From the NCBI GenBank assembly GCA_023653625.1, contig CM042901.1:13089833-13153832 (forward strand): a DNA stretch of 64,000 nucleotides, read 5' to 3'. Positions within the stretch are counted from its first letter, which is position 1. Each line of letters opens with the position of its first letter. The notes beneath the pieces were generated by a model. The model had not been told where the DNA came from, did no database searches, and saw nothing but the letters and a program-made list of their open reading frames with translations. Source of the stretch: Triadica sebifera. Taxonomy: Eukaryota > Streptophyta > Magnoliopsida > Malpighiales > Euphorbiaceae. Shown in pieces: positions 15,853 through 27,245 of the stretch. The position numbers and the translations under genes were made by a program.

Positions 15853-15982
15853 TCAGTACGAGAAATTTGTCATGGCATATGAACACAAGGTGGGACTTTT
15901 TGAACATTTGCTACAATTAATAAAGCACCATTTGAGACTAGAACAGCAAAATCCAGGGCATAATTTTATACCCTGTAAATAA
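15847..15982 (+). pseudogene. Coding-like plus-strand fragment, about 43 codons
   Basis: From about 15851 to the TAA at 15980-15982 the plus strand reads as a charged helical peptide (AQYEKFVMAYEHKVGLFEH at its start). A TTTTACAAG acceptor-like sequence precedes it. Its stop lies next to the end of the opposite-strand fragment at 15984, so two coding-like pieces converge here. No family recognised. It may be chance in a stretch with low stop density. Confidence 0.22.
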
Positions 15983-15983
15983 A

Positions 15984-16220
15984 CTAGTAATGAACAGTTG
16001 CTATTATAGTTGTCATCACTTGTGGTGCACCTATGATTTGAACTTGTACTTTCAAGGTTGAAAGCACATGAGGATCATCCAGAGCTAGATTGAAGTTAGG
16101 GAATAAAGTGAACATTAATGTTCTCACATTCAATGTTGTTTCTACACTACCAATAACTGCATGCTGGAACTGCAAGTACCTTGTGTCAAGCAAGGAAATT
16201 CTAGCAAAATTGGGAAACAT
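15984..16220 (-). pseudogene. Possible movement-protein-like (30K superfamily) fragment of a pararetrovirus or retroelement
   Basis: A 78-codon piece with the pattern NFNLALDDPHVLSTLKVQVQ followed by IGAPQV. This recalls the LDDP..L..LKVQ..GA block of movement-protein-like proteins found in plant pararetroviruses and in copies fixed in plant genomes. That match is from memory and is not checked. The fragment stops right at the plus-strand fragment ending at 15982. Its upstream end is cut by the insertion of Copia-1 at 16224, four bases past the frame. It is a relic and not a functional gene. Confidence 0.4.
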
Positions 16221-16223
16221 TTA
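16219..16223. repeat. Left target-site duplication of Copia-1 (ATTTA)
   Basis: ATTTA directly before the LTR start TGTTGCCC. The right flank at 26220-26224 reads ATTTC, a four-of-five match, consistent with a 5-bp duplication that has since mutated. Confidence 0.65.
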
Positions 16224-17402
16224 TGTTGCCCAGATAATGAACCAAGAAGGAGGGTTGAATTGGATATTAAATAAAAAAATTCTTAACTTTAAGTGTGGAA
16301 TAAAATTAGATAGAGTAGGGATGAAGAGATATCACACACGATATTTATAGAGGTTCGGGTATTAAAAAGTCTACTCCTCTCCCCAATCTCAATTGGAAGT
16401 CTCACTAACACACTATGTATTACAATAGAGTTTTACAAGCTCACTCCCAACTATGGTGTTTCTATCAATGACTAACACCTAACCCAGAAATTCCCTTGTG
16501 TTTTAATGGCTCACACAATAAATCAATTCCTTGTGTTTTATGACTCACACAATTAACCCTTACAAGTGTTTCACTCTTAACCCAATATACCCAAACTCAC
16601 TTGAGTAATAGATTACAATGAAAACACTCACCAACCTATAATGCTCAGAATTTATGAGCAAATAGGTTTTCACAAAGAATAAAAAGTTTTGTTGAAAGTA
16701 ATTAATGCACAATGTCTATAACAAGATTTTTGATTCGAAAGTAATTGTTGTTCTCTTATTTAGGATTCATAAATGACTTGCATTTATACTTCCTCAGCGA
16801 ATTATAGTTGTTTGGATGCATTTAATGAAAAAATAGTCATTGAACTAACTCTTAATTTTGCATCTGATATGTTTCTCTTTCCTCATTCACGGTCGTGAAT
16901 ATATGTGTCACGGTCGTTGATGTTCTTCCAAGCCATGGCTCAAGTAGTGACTTTAGCCATGAAGCTCTCTAGAGGAATTTGAAGTGTCTAATCATGGGTG
17001 TGACTTTATACTTTCATGGGCGTGAATATTCTTCCAAGCCATGGTCCAAGTAGTGACTCTGGTCATGAAGCTTTCTGGAAGAATTTGACATGTTATCTCA
17101 TGGGCGTGACTATCTTTTATGAGCGTGACTGATTTGATCATTCACGATTGATATGATCCTTCATGGTCATAAACTTTAAATGTTGGAGAGTTGACGATAA
17201 GCTATATCACGAGAGTGACATAATCAGTCACAGGCGTGAACATGCTATTTTTTCTTATTTTGGCCTTCAAATGTTGTCTTTCATTCTTGCATCACATTCA
17301 ATACCCTGTTCAACAAACTTAGAACACAAACATTATTAAATACATTATTGCTATTTTATTTGTTAGCATCAAAATGACGAAAATACCCTTTAAGGTTCAA
17401 CA
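16224..17402 (-). repeat. Copia-1 3' LTR (1179 bp)
   Basis: Starts TGTTGCCCAGATAATGAACC and ends AAGGTTCAACA on the plus strand. The other LTR of this element, with its nested insert and 5-bp duplication removed, is also 1179 bp. It contains about a dozen CACG/CGTG imperfect palindromes around 16,890-17,240, many changed by C-to-T transitions. The next bases (ATCTCTCCCTTTTTT) are the complement of the polypurine tract. Confidence 0.92.
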
Positions 17403-17808
17403 ATCTCTCCCTTTTTTATGGTGACAAATAATCTAGCAATATGTGCTTTTGAGAAGTCTCTCCCTCAAATGATGCTTAAGAAAAAAATAATAAAGTGCAA
17501 GAATTGAGCAACGTATAGCATGTACCTTTGCTTGCTAGTTAGGTATATGCAAGGTATATTCAAAGTATATCAAATTGTTTGCTTAACTAGTTAAGTGTAT
17601 GCAAAGTATATTCAAAATATATCAACACATTTGTATTCATATATTGCTAGGTTCTCCCCCTTTTGTCATCAACAAAAATAAACCATAAAGTAAAAATGAT
17701 GTAATTATATTAATATCACATAGAGGAAGTACAAAGTTTGAAAATGTGAATTAAAATCCTACACTCACAATACTAGAAACTAGTAAACAAAATGAAAAAG
17801 CTAGGACT

Positions 17809-18981
17809 CTAAATAGGCTTTGAGCTTGACAATCCATCTCTAAGGCATACTACTTCCGCCTCGAGGCTATCCATGTGAGACTCCATTAAATCTTTGAGGT
17901 TTTCCAACCTCTCATTGATGGAAGCCTACAATAGGTCAAAGCAATGTGCTAAAAGATCAGTTACCTGTTGTGCCAAGTTAGGTGTAGAAGCCGAGGATTG
18001 ACAAACCTATTGCTCAACCTCTGGGTTATTGTCTCGACTCGGACTCATTTTCTTTGCTGGATTCCTTAGAGGGCCAGCTTTGAATTTATCTGAATCCTAG
18101 TCTTCCCAATCAATTTCACCAGCTTGAGTGGTGAATCAATAAAAGGCATTATTCTCATAGATTATTCGAATAACTGCTTCCATCTTTATAAAAGACTCGA
18201 CATCTAGCCGGTCTCGAGGATGTGCTAGAATGAGGTTAAAATTATGCTCATCGAGCTTTAGATACCCGAGCTCAATTGCAAAGTAAGTGATGTACCCACC
18301 AATCAAGATATCTCCCGATGGCTTTGTTGCGATTGAGAGAAGATGATTTGCAAACCATCGAGACAGGGCCACGGTTAGACCTCTTCGTGTCATCTCTAGG
18401 AGGAAAAGCTCCGATTTTAGGATTGCACCATTGCTATCGCCTCTTGCAAAGATACTATATATAAGAAATATGTGTAAATATTTATGCATGGGAGACCGAA
18501 GATGGGTGCTCTTAGTCTTCTTCACGTCCCAGCTACAATCTAATCTAAAATGAGTTTATGCTTGATTGGCATAGAATTCCACCTCACTCTCATTGAGGAT
18601 ACCATCTGAGGGAAGTTTTAAGATTGTGCCAAACTCCACTATTGTGAGAGTGTTCAGATGCTTACAAAGTTGGAATTTGATTGTTCCGGTGGGAGAGACT
18701 TGCAAAGTGCTAAGGAACTCGAAAGTTGGTTCCTTTAGCGTTGGCCGATAATATCCACAAACTCCTTGAGATGAAAAGCTTGTAGTTTTTATGTCATGCT
18801 TGTCTCAAGACCGAGGGTTCTGACAACATTCCACTCAAAGGAATGAGATGAAAGTAAGGGCTTTTTTTAAGAACAATATATCTCGGATGAAAATGCTCCA
18901 GAATGATGTTGAAAAGGTAGTCGTGTAGCATCTCAAAGCATGAGATTTCTTCCTTGTGCCATTTTTTGAGTTGGGTTCCAT
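17809..18981 (-). pseudogene. Copia-1 copy of the 3' extra ORF, broken
   Basis: Homologous to the Copia-2 ORF at 34681-35856. The start ATG (18979-18981, MEPNSKNGTRKKSH) and the final coiled-coil region are recognisable, but frameshifts and stops break it. The longest open piece is 18136-18525 and contains the conserved THLRSPMHKYL and EMTRRGLTVALSRWFANHLL blocks. The last codons read SSSKPI before the stop at 17809. Confidence 0.75.
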
Positions 18982-19085
18982 TTATGATTTTGGAATGGGT
19001 TTTTGGAGAGTGAGTTTCTGATCAAGGATTTTGAGAATAACCTTGTGATGTTATGATTTTTGAAAAAAGAAAGGAGTTTTGAAGG

Positions 19086-19094
19086 TTTTTATAG
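19086..19094 (-). promoter_or_regulatory. Predicted TATA box of the 3' ORF in Copia-1
   Basis: Minus strand CTATAAAAACCTTC, about 113 bp upstream of the ATG at 18981. The same element at nearly the same distance exists in Copia-2 (35959-35967), although the sequence between TATA and ATG has diverged. Confidence 0.55.
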
Positions 19095-19199
19095 ATTGAA
19101 AAGGATATGAGGGGGCCGGAATCTGTGAGAAATATTGAATGATGGTGATAAATGAGAGAATTTGTAGAGTTGGAAATGAGAGAAAACGGTAGAAAACTG

Positions 19200-19400
19200 T
19201 TTTACAATCGACATAGTCATGGTCGTGAATACTAAATCACGTGCGTGAAATATTGTGGTCACAGTTTGTTGAAGAGGCGCTCTAGCCATGATGAAGGATA
19301 TGAATCGAATCACGGTCTTGACATTTAATAGTCACGGAGCTTACTTGTGAATTTTCATGATGGTGACAAAATGAGTCATGGTCGTACCAAGCTCACCCAT
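19200..19400. repeat. Cluster of TCACG-NN-CGTGA motifs, truncated, in Copia-1
   Basis: Several imperfect palindromes (for example ATGGTCGTGAATAC, TCACGTGCGTGAAA). The internal deletion that removed RNase H joins here: the motif GTCATGGTCGTA runs directly into RT sequence at about 19386-19396. Confidence 0.7.
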
Positions 19401-21640
19401 CATGCTCATTTCAAATTCCCTAGTCATACACTTAGCAAATTCTTGGCAAAGCAATTCATTAATAGACCTAAATATGATGTCATCAACATAAATTTAAACA
19501 ATTAGAATATCATGCTTATGTTTTTTAATAAACAAAGTAGTATCAACATTTCCCTTTGAAAAATTATTTTCTAAAAGAAAAGAACTTAGTCTTTCATACC
19601 AAGCTCTTAGAGCTTGTTTCAAACCATACAAAGCTTTTGAAAGTTTAAACACATGATCAGACAAAGTATGGCTTTCAAAACCCGGTGTTTGTTTTACATA
19701 AACTTCTTCTTCTATAAAACCATTTAAGAAAGCACTTTTGACATCCATTTGAAAGAGTTTAAAATTCATATGGCATGCATATGCTAAAAGAATTCTTATG
19801 GCTTTTAATCTAGCTACCGGAGCATAAGTCTCATCATAATCTATTCCTTCTTCTTGATTATAATCCTTTGTAGCTAACCTAGCCTTATTCCTAGTTATTG
19901 AACCTTGTTCATTTAGTTTATTTCTAAATACTCATTTACTTCCAATGATTTTATGTTCTTTGGGTCTAGGAACTGAGGTCCATACCTTACTTCTCTCAAA
20001 TTGGTTAAGTTCCTCTTGCATAGCAATCACCTAACTTTCATCATTAAGAGCCTCATCAATATTTTTACCAATTTGAGAGATAAGAGCAAGATTAGAATCT
20101 AAAGATTTGAGATGAGATCAAGTACTTACTCTTTTAGTAGGATCACCAATGATTTGTTCCTTGGGGTGATCTTTTATCATTTTCCATTCCTTTGGGAGCT
20201 CTTGCTTGTCTTCCCTTTGAGCTTGAGGTAGAGAGTCATCTTGATGTGAGTTTTTTTGATCATTTTCACCTTTTTCATTTTCACGATCAAGCTTTTCCAT
20301 TGTACCTACCATATCATCAAGAACACTTCCTTTCACAAGATCAAGTTTACTTGATTCATAAAAAACAACATGCATAGATTCTTCAACAACTAATGACTTT
20401 TTATTAAAGACTCTATAAGTTTTGCTAGTGGTGGAGTATCCTAAAAAGATACCCTCATCAGATTTAAAGGCAAATTTTCCAAGGTTGTCCTTGGTATTTA
20501 ATTTGAAACACTTCCATCCATATACTCTAAAGTATGATATCATAGGCTTTCTTCCATTCCATAACTCAAAAGAAGTTTTTTTTAAGAGTGGTATTTTGAA
20601 AACTCGATTTGAAATATAACATGCAGTATTGGTAGCTTCGGCCCAAAAGTAGGTTCGTAACCCATACTCATTGAGCAATGTTCGAGTCATTTCAATTAAA
20701 GTTCGGTTTTTCCTTTTGACCACTCCATTTTGTTGAGGTGTCCTAGGAGATGAAAAATTTTGTAAAATGCCATGTTCTAGATAAAAAAATTTTAAAGTCT
20801 TCATTTTCAAATTTTTTGCCTTAATCACTTCTTATTTTTGAAATACAATATCTTTTTTCATTTTGAACTCTCTTAGCAAAGTTTTTAAAAGATTCAAAAG
20901 CGTCACTCTTTTGAGCTAAGAAAATTACCCAAGTGAATCTAGAGTAATCATTGACAATGAAAAAAGTATAGTGTTTACCTCCTAGACTTGCAACTCTAGT
21001 AGGTCCAAAAAGATCTAGATGCAAAAGTTGTAAAGGATTCGAGGTACTTACAATATTTTTGGATTTCAAGGAGGACTTATGTTGTTTTTCTCTTTGGCAA
21101 GGTTCACATGTCTCATCTTTTTCAAATTTAAGTTTTGGTAGTCCCTTTACCAGCTCTCCTTTGTTGAGGCTTTGAATTAAATTCATACTTGCATGACAAA
21201 ACCTTCTATGCCACAACCAAGATTCATCACTAGTAGTCATAAGACACTTAGATAAAATGTTAGATATTTTGTGTAAGTCTATTATGTAGGTATTAACATC
21301 TTTACTTCCTTTAAATATCTCTTGGTCATTAAAAGAGGTTACAAGACATTTGTTAGAAGTAAAGATTACTTAGTTTCCCTTACACTTAACAAGTTATATT
21401 TTAAACAATCAACAAGTAAAACATCTTCAATGAAATTAGTATTATTAATACCAATAAAGTCAATGCCAATTACCTTACCTTTAGCATTTTTCCAAATGTT
21501 ACTTTATCTCCATCAATACTTTTAATGTCATTGAATAGTTCTTTATATCCGGTCATATGCCTTGAGCATCCACTATCCATTAGCCAAGCATTTTCTTTTA
21601 TTGTGGACTTGAGGCATACCTATAAAATCACAATTCAAGT
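19386..21640 (-). pseudogene. Copia-1 pol remnant: protease, integrase, RT N-terminal part
   Basis: Protease motif WLMDSGCSRHM near 21590 (DSG intact). Integrase: HH-CC zinc motif around 21200-21110 (WHRRFCHASM... CEPCQREK), catalytic LDLFGPT and SD present. The third catalytic residue is Lys instead of Glu (QQNGVVKRKNRTL near 20,720), a GAA-to-AAA change. RT: MDVKSAFLNGF and YGLKQA at 19494-19769; YVDD is intact at about 19487, just after an in-frame TAA. The RT C-terminus and RNase H are deleted. Motif style (KSAFLNG, ALYGLKQAPRAWYERLS) fits the SIRE/Maximus lineage. Confidence 0.85.
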
Positions 21641-21647
21641 ATTGTTC

Positions 21648-23584
21648 TTAAGTACCCCATATGAGCTTGGATCCTTGGGGGTTAGCACATAAAGGTTCCC
21701 AATGAGCCTTCCTTATCCAGCAATATTTATTGATATGATCAAATTTCATACAATAATTACATTGTTTAGCTCTCAATATGCTTTTTGGTTTTACCATGCT
21801 TTTAGCTACCATTTTCCTATTAGGTTGAGTTTGTAAGCAGTGACATGCACATGCATGATGGCTTGGTGCTTTCCTAGGTGCATGCCTCTTATACACAAAA
21901 ACATGATTGGCCTTTTGAGGTTTCCTTATTAGGCTTACTGACCCTTGACCATTCCTTTTATATATAGAGGATTTAATGTTTGTTGTGCACTTAGCCCTTG
22001 GTTCTATTACCTCTAATATAGAGATGTGGGGTTCACTTGACTAAACAAAAGTGGTATTGTGAGATGAATATGATGTTCCCTTAAATCCTAAACTATGTCT
22101 TATTAAAGGTGGTCTTTGAGACACTTTGAGAGTATTTAAACTCTCCTTGCCTTTATGAAATCTTGAAATGGAGTTTCTAAGTTTCTCAACTTCATTTTTC
22201 AAAACATTGTTCTCTTTAAGCAAGGATTTAGTTGAGGGTCTAAATGAGTACTCATATAATGATTTTTGAAGAGATTCATTAGAAGATTTAAGCTCAAGAT
22301 TTTCCTTTTCTAAAACTTCCATTTTGTTTTTCAAACTTGAAATGTTATTTTTATAAGTATTGAATTTATATCTATATTTTTCTAATTCTAGATTTAATAC
22401 TTCTATTAGACTCTGCTCATCATCATCTTCACTATCACTATTATTATCACTATTATCATTATTGAATGAATATGAGTAAAGTGATCTTAACTTATTAGTG
22501 GCGTGATCCTCTATAGCCATGAAGCATAGGTTGACCTCTTCACTTTCATTGTCATCTTTTTCACTTAAATAGCTTTTGTCATCCCATGTGGCTTTGTGAC
22601 CTTTCTCCCCATTGTCTTTCTGATATTTGTTATTGTGTTTCTTGAGCCTTGGACATTCTGGTTTGATATGTCCCTTCTTCTCACACTCATAACATTTTAC
22701 CTCTTCTTTATTCCTTTAAGAGTCATTTGAGGAGTGTTTGAGATTTCTTTGCTTAAAATTTTGAAAGTTACCAATTCTCTTTTCAATTATTCTTTTCAGT
22801 CTTCTTGAGAGCATTGCAATGTCCTCATTTGCATCATCACTCTTTTATTCATCATCTTCAACTTCTTCTTGAGATTTTGAAGTAGAGGCTCTTAGTGCTA
22901 GAAGCTTTCTTTTTTTCTAGCTCAGTTTCAAGTTCTCTATCTCTCTTTACTGTCATTTCATGTGTTAGAAGTTTTCCAATAAGCACATCGGTATTCATGA
23001 TGCTTATGTCTTTGTTGGCTTTTTCTATACTAGCAACTCTTGAACCATAATCTTTGAGAGGAAGGCTTCTCAGAATTTTGTTGTTTACATCTTCCAAGCT
23101 CAAGTGTTTTCCAAGCTTTCTCATGTCGTTTATGATGGCTAGAAGATGGTTTGTCATATCGGTGATTGACTCATTGGATTTCATCTTGAAGAGTTCATAC
23201 TCTGAAGTCAGAAGTTGAATCTCCTTCGATTTAACTTGCTTTGTTCCTTCATAATAATTTTTTAATGTTTTCCACATACTATATGTGGTTGGTCAGTGTT
23301 GGATTCTGCCACATTCTTCAATGGATAGTGAGCTTGTGAGAATTTTCATTGCCTTTTTTGTTTTTGAAATTTGCTCTACATTGAGGCTCTGTCCAATAAT
23401 CTCATGAAAGGATTTCTTCTTCACCATCAACTCCTCTTCTGGTTGGTGGTGTCTATTCTTTTTGAACGCTATCCCATACTTCAATTCCCTCACTATCGAG
23501 ATATGTCTCCATTCAGAACTTCCAATGAGTGTAGTTTGCTCCATCAAAGTGACGCTTAAGACTTTGGAATCCTTCATTGGCCAT
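21648..23584 (-). pseudogene. Copia-1 gag remnant with two CCHC zinc knuckles
   Basis: Starts at the ATG 23584 (MANEGFQSLK..FDGANY). The gag core is at 22858-23277 (ESITDMTNHLLAIINDMRKLG, typical of Ty1/copia UBN2-type gag). A coiled-coil rich region at 22041-22520 follows. The first zinc knuckle (CYECEKKGHIKPEC, near 22656-22700) and the second (CNYCMKFDHINKYC, near 21715-21760) are both intact as CX2CX4HX4C. Frameshifts and stops separate the pieces. Gag would form the particle and bind the RNA. Confidence 0.85.
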
Positions 23585-24595
23585 TTCTTGCTCTTTGCTA
23601 GCACTTTTCAGGCTTTGATGCTAGACGAAGCTCTAATATCAAATGTTGCCCAGATAATGAACCAAGAAGGGGGGGTTAAATTGGATATTAAATAAAAACA
23701 TTTTTAACTTTAAGTGCGGAATAAAATTAAATAGAGTAAGGATGAAGAGATATCACACACGAGATTTATAGAGGTTCAGGTATTAACAAACCCTACTCCT
23801 CTCCCCAATCTCAATTAGGAGTTTCACTAACATACTAAGTGTTACAATGGAGTTTTACAAGCTCACTCCCAATTATGGTATTTCTATCAATGGCTGACAC
23901 CTAACCCAGAAATTCCTTTGTGTTTTAATGGCTCACACAATAAACCAATTCCTTGCGTTTTATGGCTAACACAATTAACCCTTACAAGTGTTTCACTCTT
24001 AATCCAATATACCCAAACTCACTTGAGTAATAGATTACAATAAAAACACTCACCAACCTATAATGCTCAGAATTTATGAGCAAATAGGCTTTCACAGAGA
24101 ATAAAAGTTTTGTTGAAAGTAATTAATGCACAATGGCTATAACAAAATTTTTAATTTCGAAAGTAATTGTTGTTCTCTTGTTTAGAATTCATAAATAACT
24201 TGCATTTATACTTCCTCGGTGAATTATATCCATTTGGATGAATTTAATGCAAAAATAGCTATTAAACCAACTCTTAATTTTGCATCTGACATGTTTCTGT
24301 TTCCTCATTCACGGTCGTTGTTGCCCAGATATTAGACTAAGAAGGGGGGTTGAATTGGAGTTTAAAAAAAAATTAAACTTTAAAGTGCGGAAATAAAATT
24401 GTTAATTTAGAAGGGATAGAGAAAATCAGACACAAAGATTTATAGAGGTTCGGGTATTAACAAACCCTACTCCTCTCCCCAATCGCAATTGGGAGTTTCA
24501 CTAATATACTAAGTGTTACAATGGAGTTTTACAAGCTCACTCCCAACTATGGTGTTTCTCACAATGGCTCACACCTAACCCAGAAATCCCTTGTG

Positions 24596-24765
24596 TTTTA
24601 ATGGCTCACACAATAACCAATTCCTTTGTGTTTTACAGGCTCACACAAACAACCTACACTTTATATTTTACAGGCTCACACAAACAACCTATACTTTTTG
24701 TTTTACAGGCTCACACAAACAACCTTTTAATTTGTGTTTTGGAGGTTCACACAACTAACCATTAC
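24596..24765. repeat. 35-bp tandem repeat inside the solo LTR
   Basis: TTTTACAGGCTCACACAAAC starts at 24631, 24666 and 24701, with weaker copies on each side. The Copia-1 and Copia-2 LTRs have only about two to three diverged units (TGTTTTAATGGCTCACACAA), so this solo LTR expanded the block. Confidence 0.9.
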
Positions 24766-25099
24766 AAGTGTTCTTCTCTTAACCCAGAACTACCCAATGC
24801 TCATTTGAGTAAAGATTACAGAGAGAACTACTTATAAATCTTTATTGCTCAAATATGAGGAGCAATAAGATTTTTACAGAGAATGGATTTATTCTCAAAG
24901 TATAAAAGTACAAGATAGCTTGTGATTTTTAAGTATATGTTAATCTTTTGTTTTTATTTTCATTCTCTTATTCTTAATGCATAAATGACTTCCATTTATA
25001 CTCTCATGGCTGAATATAGTCGTTGGGGTGCATTAAATAAGAAACTAGCCGTTATACCAACCAAAAACTCGCGCCTGACATTTTTCTCTTTCATTGTTC

Positions 25100-25550
25100 A
25101 CGGGCGTGAATATGCTTGTCACGGGGGTGACCGTTCTTCCCAAGCCGTGACTGAAGTGGTGACCTTGGTCGTGAAGCTCTCTGGTATGTTTTGACATATA
25201 GAGTCACGGGCATGACACTTTTTCCCAGCCGTAAGACAAGTGGTGACTCTGGTCGTGAAGCTCTCTGGATGAAATTGAATGAATCCTTCACGGGGGTGAC
25301 ACCTTCATTCACAGGGGTGACACTATTCCCAGTCGTGACCCAAGTGGTGACTCTGGTCGTGAAACTCTCTGGAATGAAATTTGCATGAAGCTTCACGGGG
25401 GTGACACATTTCTTTACGGGGGTGACTGAAATGCTTACTTCACAGTTTGTTTTTCCTTCATGGTCGTGAACTTCAAATGTTGGTTTTTGGTAACGGCTAG
25501 TTGTCTTCACGGAAGTGACTCCTAGAGTCACGACAGTGAACATGCTACTT
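25100..25550. repeat. Dense TCACG/CGTGA repeat block with ~110-bp higher-order repeat
   Basis: CACGGGGGTGAC, CACGGGCGTGAA and GGTCGTGAAGCTCTCTGG recur many times. The phrase AAGTGGTGACTCTGGTCGTG appears three times with small changes, giving a higher-order repeat of about 100-130 bp. Confidence 0.85.
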
Positions 25551-26224
25551 CTTGCTTTTTGTTTCTCAAGGATTATTCTTTCAATTCTCCATTCTTGCTA
25601 TTTTAATTCATGTCCTGTATAATATACTTACAAAAACAAGTATGTTAAATACAATATTGCTATATTATTTATTATCATCAAAATGACGGAAATACCCCTC
25701 AAGGTTAACAGTCGTGAATATATGTGTCACAGCCGTGGATGTTCTTCCAAGCCGTGGCTCAAGTAGTGACTCTGGCTGTGAAGCTCTCTAGAGGAATTTG
25801 AAGTGTCTAATCACGAACGTGACTTTATACTTTCACATGCATGAATAATCTTTCAAGTCGTGGTCCAAGTGGTGACTCTAGTCGTGAAGCTATCTGGAAG
25901 AATTTGACATGATATCTCACAAGCGTGACTGTCTTTCACGGGCGTGACTGATTTGATCATTTACGGTTGATATGATCCTTCATGGCCGTGAACTTTAAAT
26001 GTTGGAGAGTTGGTGCTAAGCTATATCACGAGCATGACATAATCAGTCACGAGCGTGAACATGTTATTTTTTCTTATTTTGACTTTCAAATGTTGTTTTT
26101 CATTCTTGCATCACATTCCATAATTTGTTCAATAAACTTAGAACACAAGCATTGTTAAATATATTATTGCTATTTTATTTGTTAGCATCAAAATTATGAA
26201 AATATCTCAAGGTTCAACAATTTC

Positions 26225-27245
26225 CTTCCTTGGTAGGATAGTGACAGCCTAATAGCCACACCTTGAGATAGAGAGAAGAAGTGAGAAAAAAGAGAGAAAG
26301 AGAGAGAAAGATAAAAAAAAATAAGGCTATTTTCATGCATAGAAAAGTTTGAGGAAGTTAGAAAAGAAAAAATAAAGATAAATTTGCAAGAAAATAGGAG
26401 AGAGAAACCCTCAAAGTTTCAGCCATAGAAGAAAAAAGTTTAAGGTAAAATGTTCTTCAACTTTTCTTTAGGTTTCTCTAAAAAAAATAAGATTTCAAAC
26501 TCTTTTGGAGCATGTTTTGGAGGAGAAAGTGTTTACAGTTTTAAGAGAGAAAATAGGTTTAGAGACATGTGATGAAAATGATGTTTTTTTATGATATTTT
26601 TATGTATTTTAAGAGCTCAAGTGGATAAAGAACAAGCTCAAATGAGCAAAGGAAAAGAGAAAGGAAGAAAGACAAATAAATAAGTGTAGAACTTAAGACA
26701 ATAAACTATATTTTATTATCAAGTTGTATGATTTGAGCATTTGACATATAAATGATTATAAAGTAGTAGTATTTTGTATTAAAATTCTGAGGATACATGA
26801 TTGCTAGACTTAGGATGATATTTGGTAAAAATTGAATTTATATTGATTGTGTGTGTTTTATTGGATTTTGTGGAGCAATCAATACATATATTGCCATAAT
26901 TTAAGTTTTGGAATTCATATTAATATGTTCTTTAATGGTTTTGAAACCTAAGACTTAGAGCTAAAACTTTCATGATATAAAACCTAATTCTGATTTTAAC
27001 TATGCTTAATTTGTGCACAAATATTGGACCAAGTAACTGTCCAAAAAATTATATGCAATATTTTTAATGAACAGTCAATATTTAAATGAACATATCTTTT
27101 GCTACAAAACTCTAAATTAAGTGATTTAAATTGCATATTAAAGTTAAGATCTAGGGATAAAATTCTTAAAGGACCTTATAATTTAATTCTAACGGTAATA
27201 AGCCCAAAATTAAGATCCAATACAGAGAATAAAATCTTAGTTGAT
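26225..27245 (+). repeat. Partial LTR of the Tekay-like gypsy element (5' copy)
   Basis: From about 26256 (CCACACCTTGAGATAGAGAG) it matches 30727-31286 and then 45034-45490, the interrupted 3' LTR. The first ~480 bp of the LTR are missing here. Similarity fades near 27245. The purine-rich GAGAGAAAGAGAG tract and the TTTAGGTTTCTCTAAAA phrase are shared by both copies. Confidence 0.75.

Larger units (their letters stand above)
24319..25710 (-). mobile_element. Nested solo LTR (1392 bp) of a related Sirevirus, TSD GTCGT
   Basis: Begins TGTTGCCCAGATATTAGACT and ends AAGGTTAACA, flanked by GTCGT at 24314-24318 and 25711-25715. It is homologous to the Copia-1/2 LTRs at both ends but about 200 bp longer because its internal repeats are expanded. 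The CACGGGCGTGA-type motifs are better preserved here than in the host LTR, in line with a younger insertion. Only one LTR remains, so the internal part was lost by LTR-LTR recombination. Open frames such as 25091-25543 run through its repeats and are not genes. Confidence 0.93.
16224..26219 (-). mobile_element. Copia-1: degenerate Sirevirus-type Ty1/copia retrotransposon with nested solo LTR
   Basis: On the minus strand the order is 5' LTR (26219 to 23644, interrupted), a degenerate tRNA-iMet primer site next to 23643 (TTTGATATTAGAGC against TGGTATCAGAGC), gag, protease, integrase, part of RT, the 3' extra ORF, a polypurine tract (complement of 17403-17418) and the 3' LTR (17402 to 16224). 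Relative to Copia-2 it lacks about 1.3 kb, covering the RT C-terminus, RNase H and spacer, with a junction near 19386. Stops and frameshifts occur throughout. It is not autonomous. Confidence 0.9.
23644..26219 (-). repeat. Copia-1 5' LTR, split by a solo LTR
   Basis: The LTR runs 23644-24318 and resumes at 25716-26219. Start TGTTGCCCAGATAATGAACC and end GGTTCAACA match the other LTR. The break falls inside TTCACGGTCGTGAATATATG, which is continuous in the left LTR at about 16,886. Confidence 0.92.

Noticed and set aside
24596..24765. CRISPR-like 35-bp repeats
   Set aside because: Tandem subrepeat of an LTR; no spacers.
25091..25543. 150-codon frame inside the solo LTR
   Set aside because: Built from repeated GTGACNCC-type LTR motifs; overlapping frames exist on the other strand and no domain is seen.
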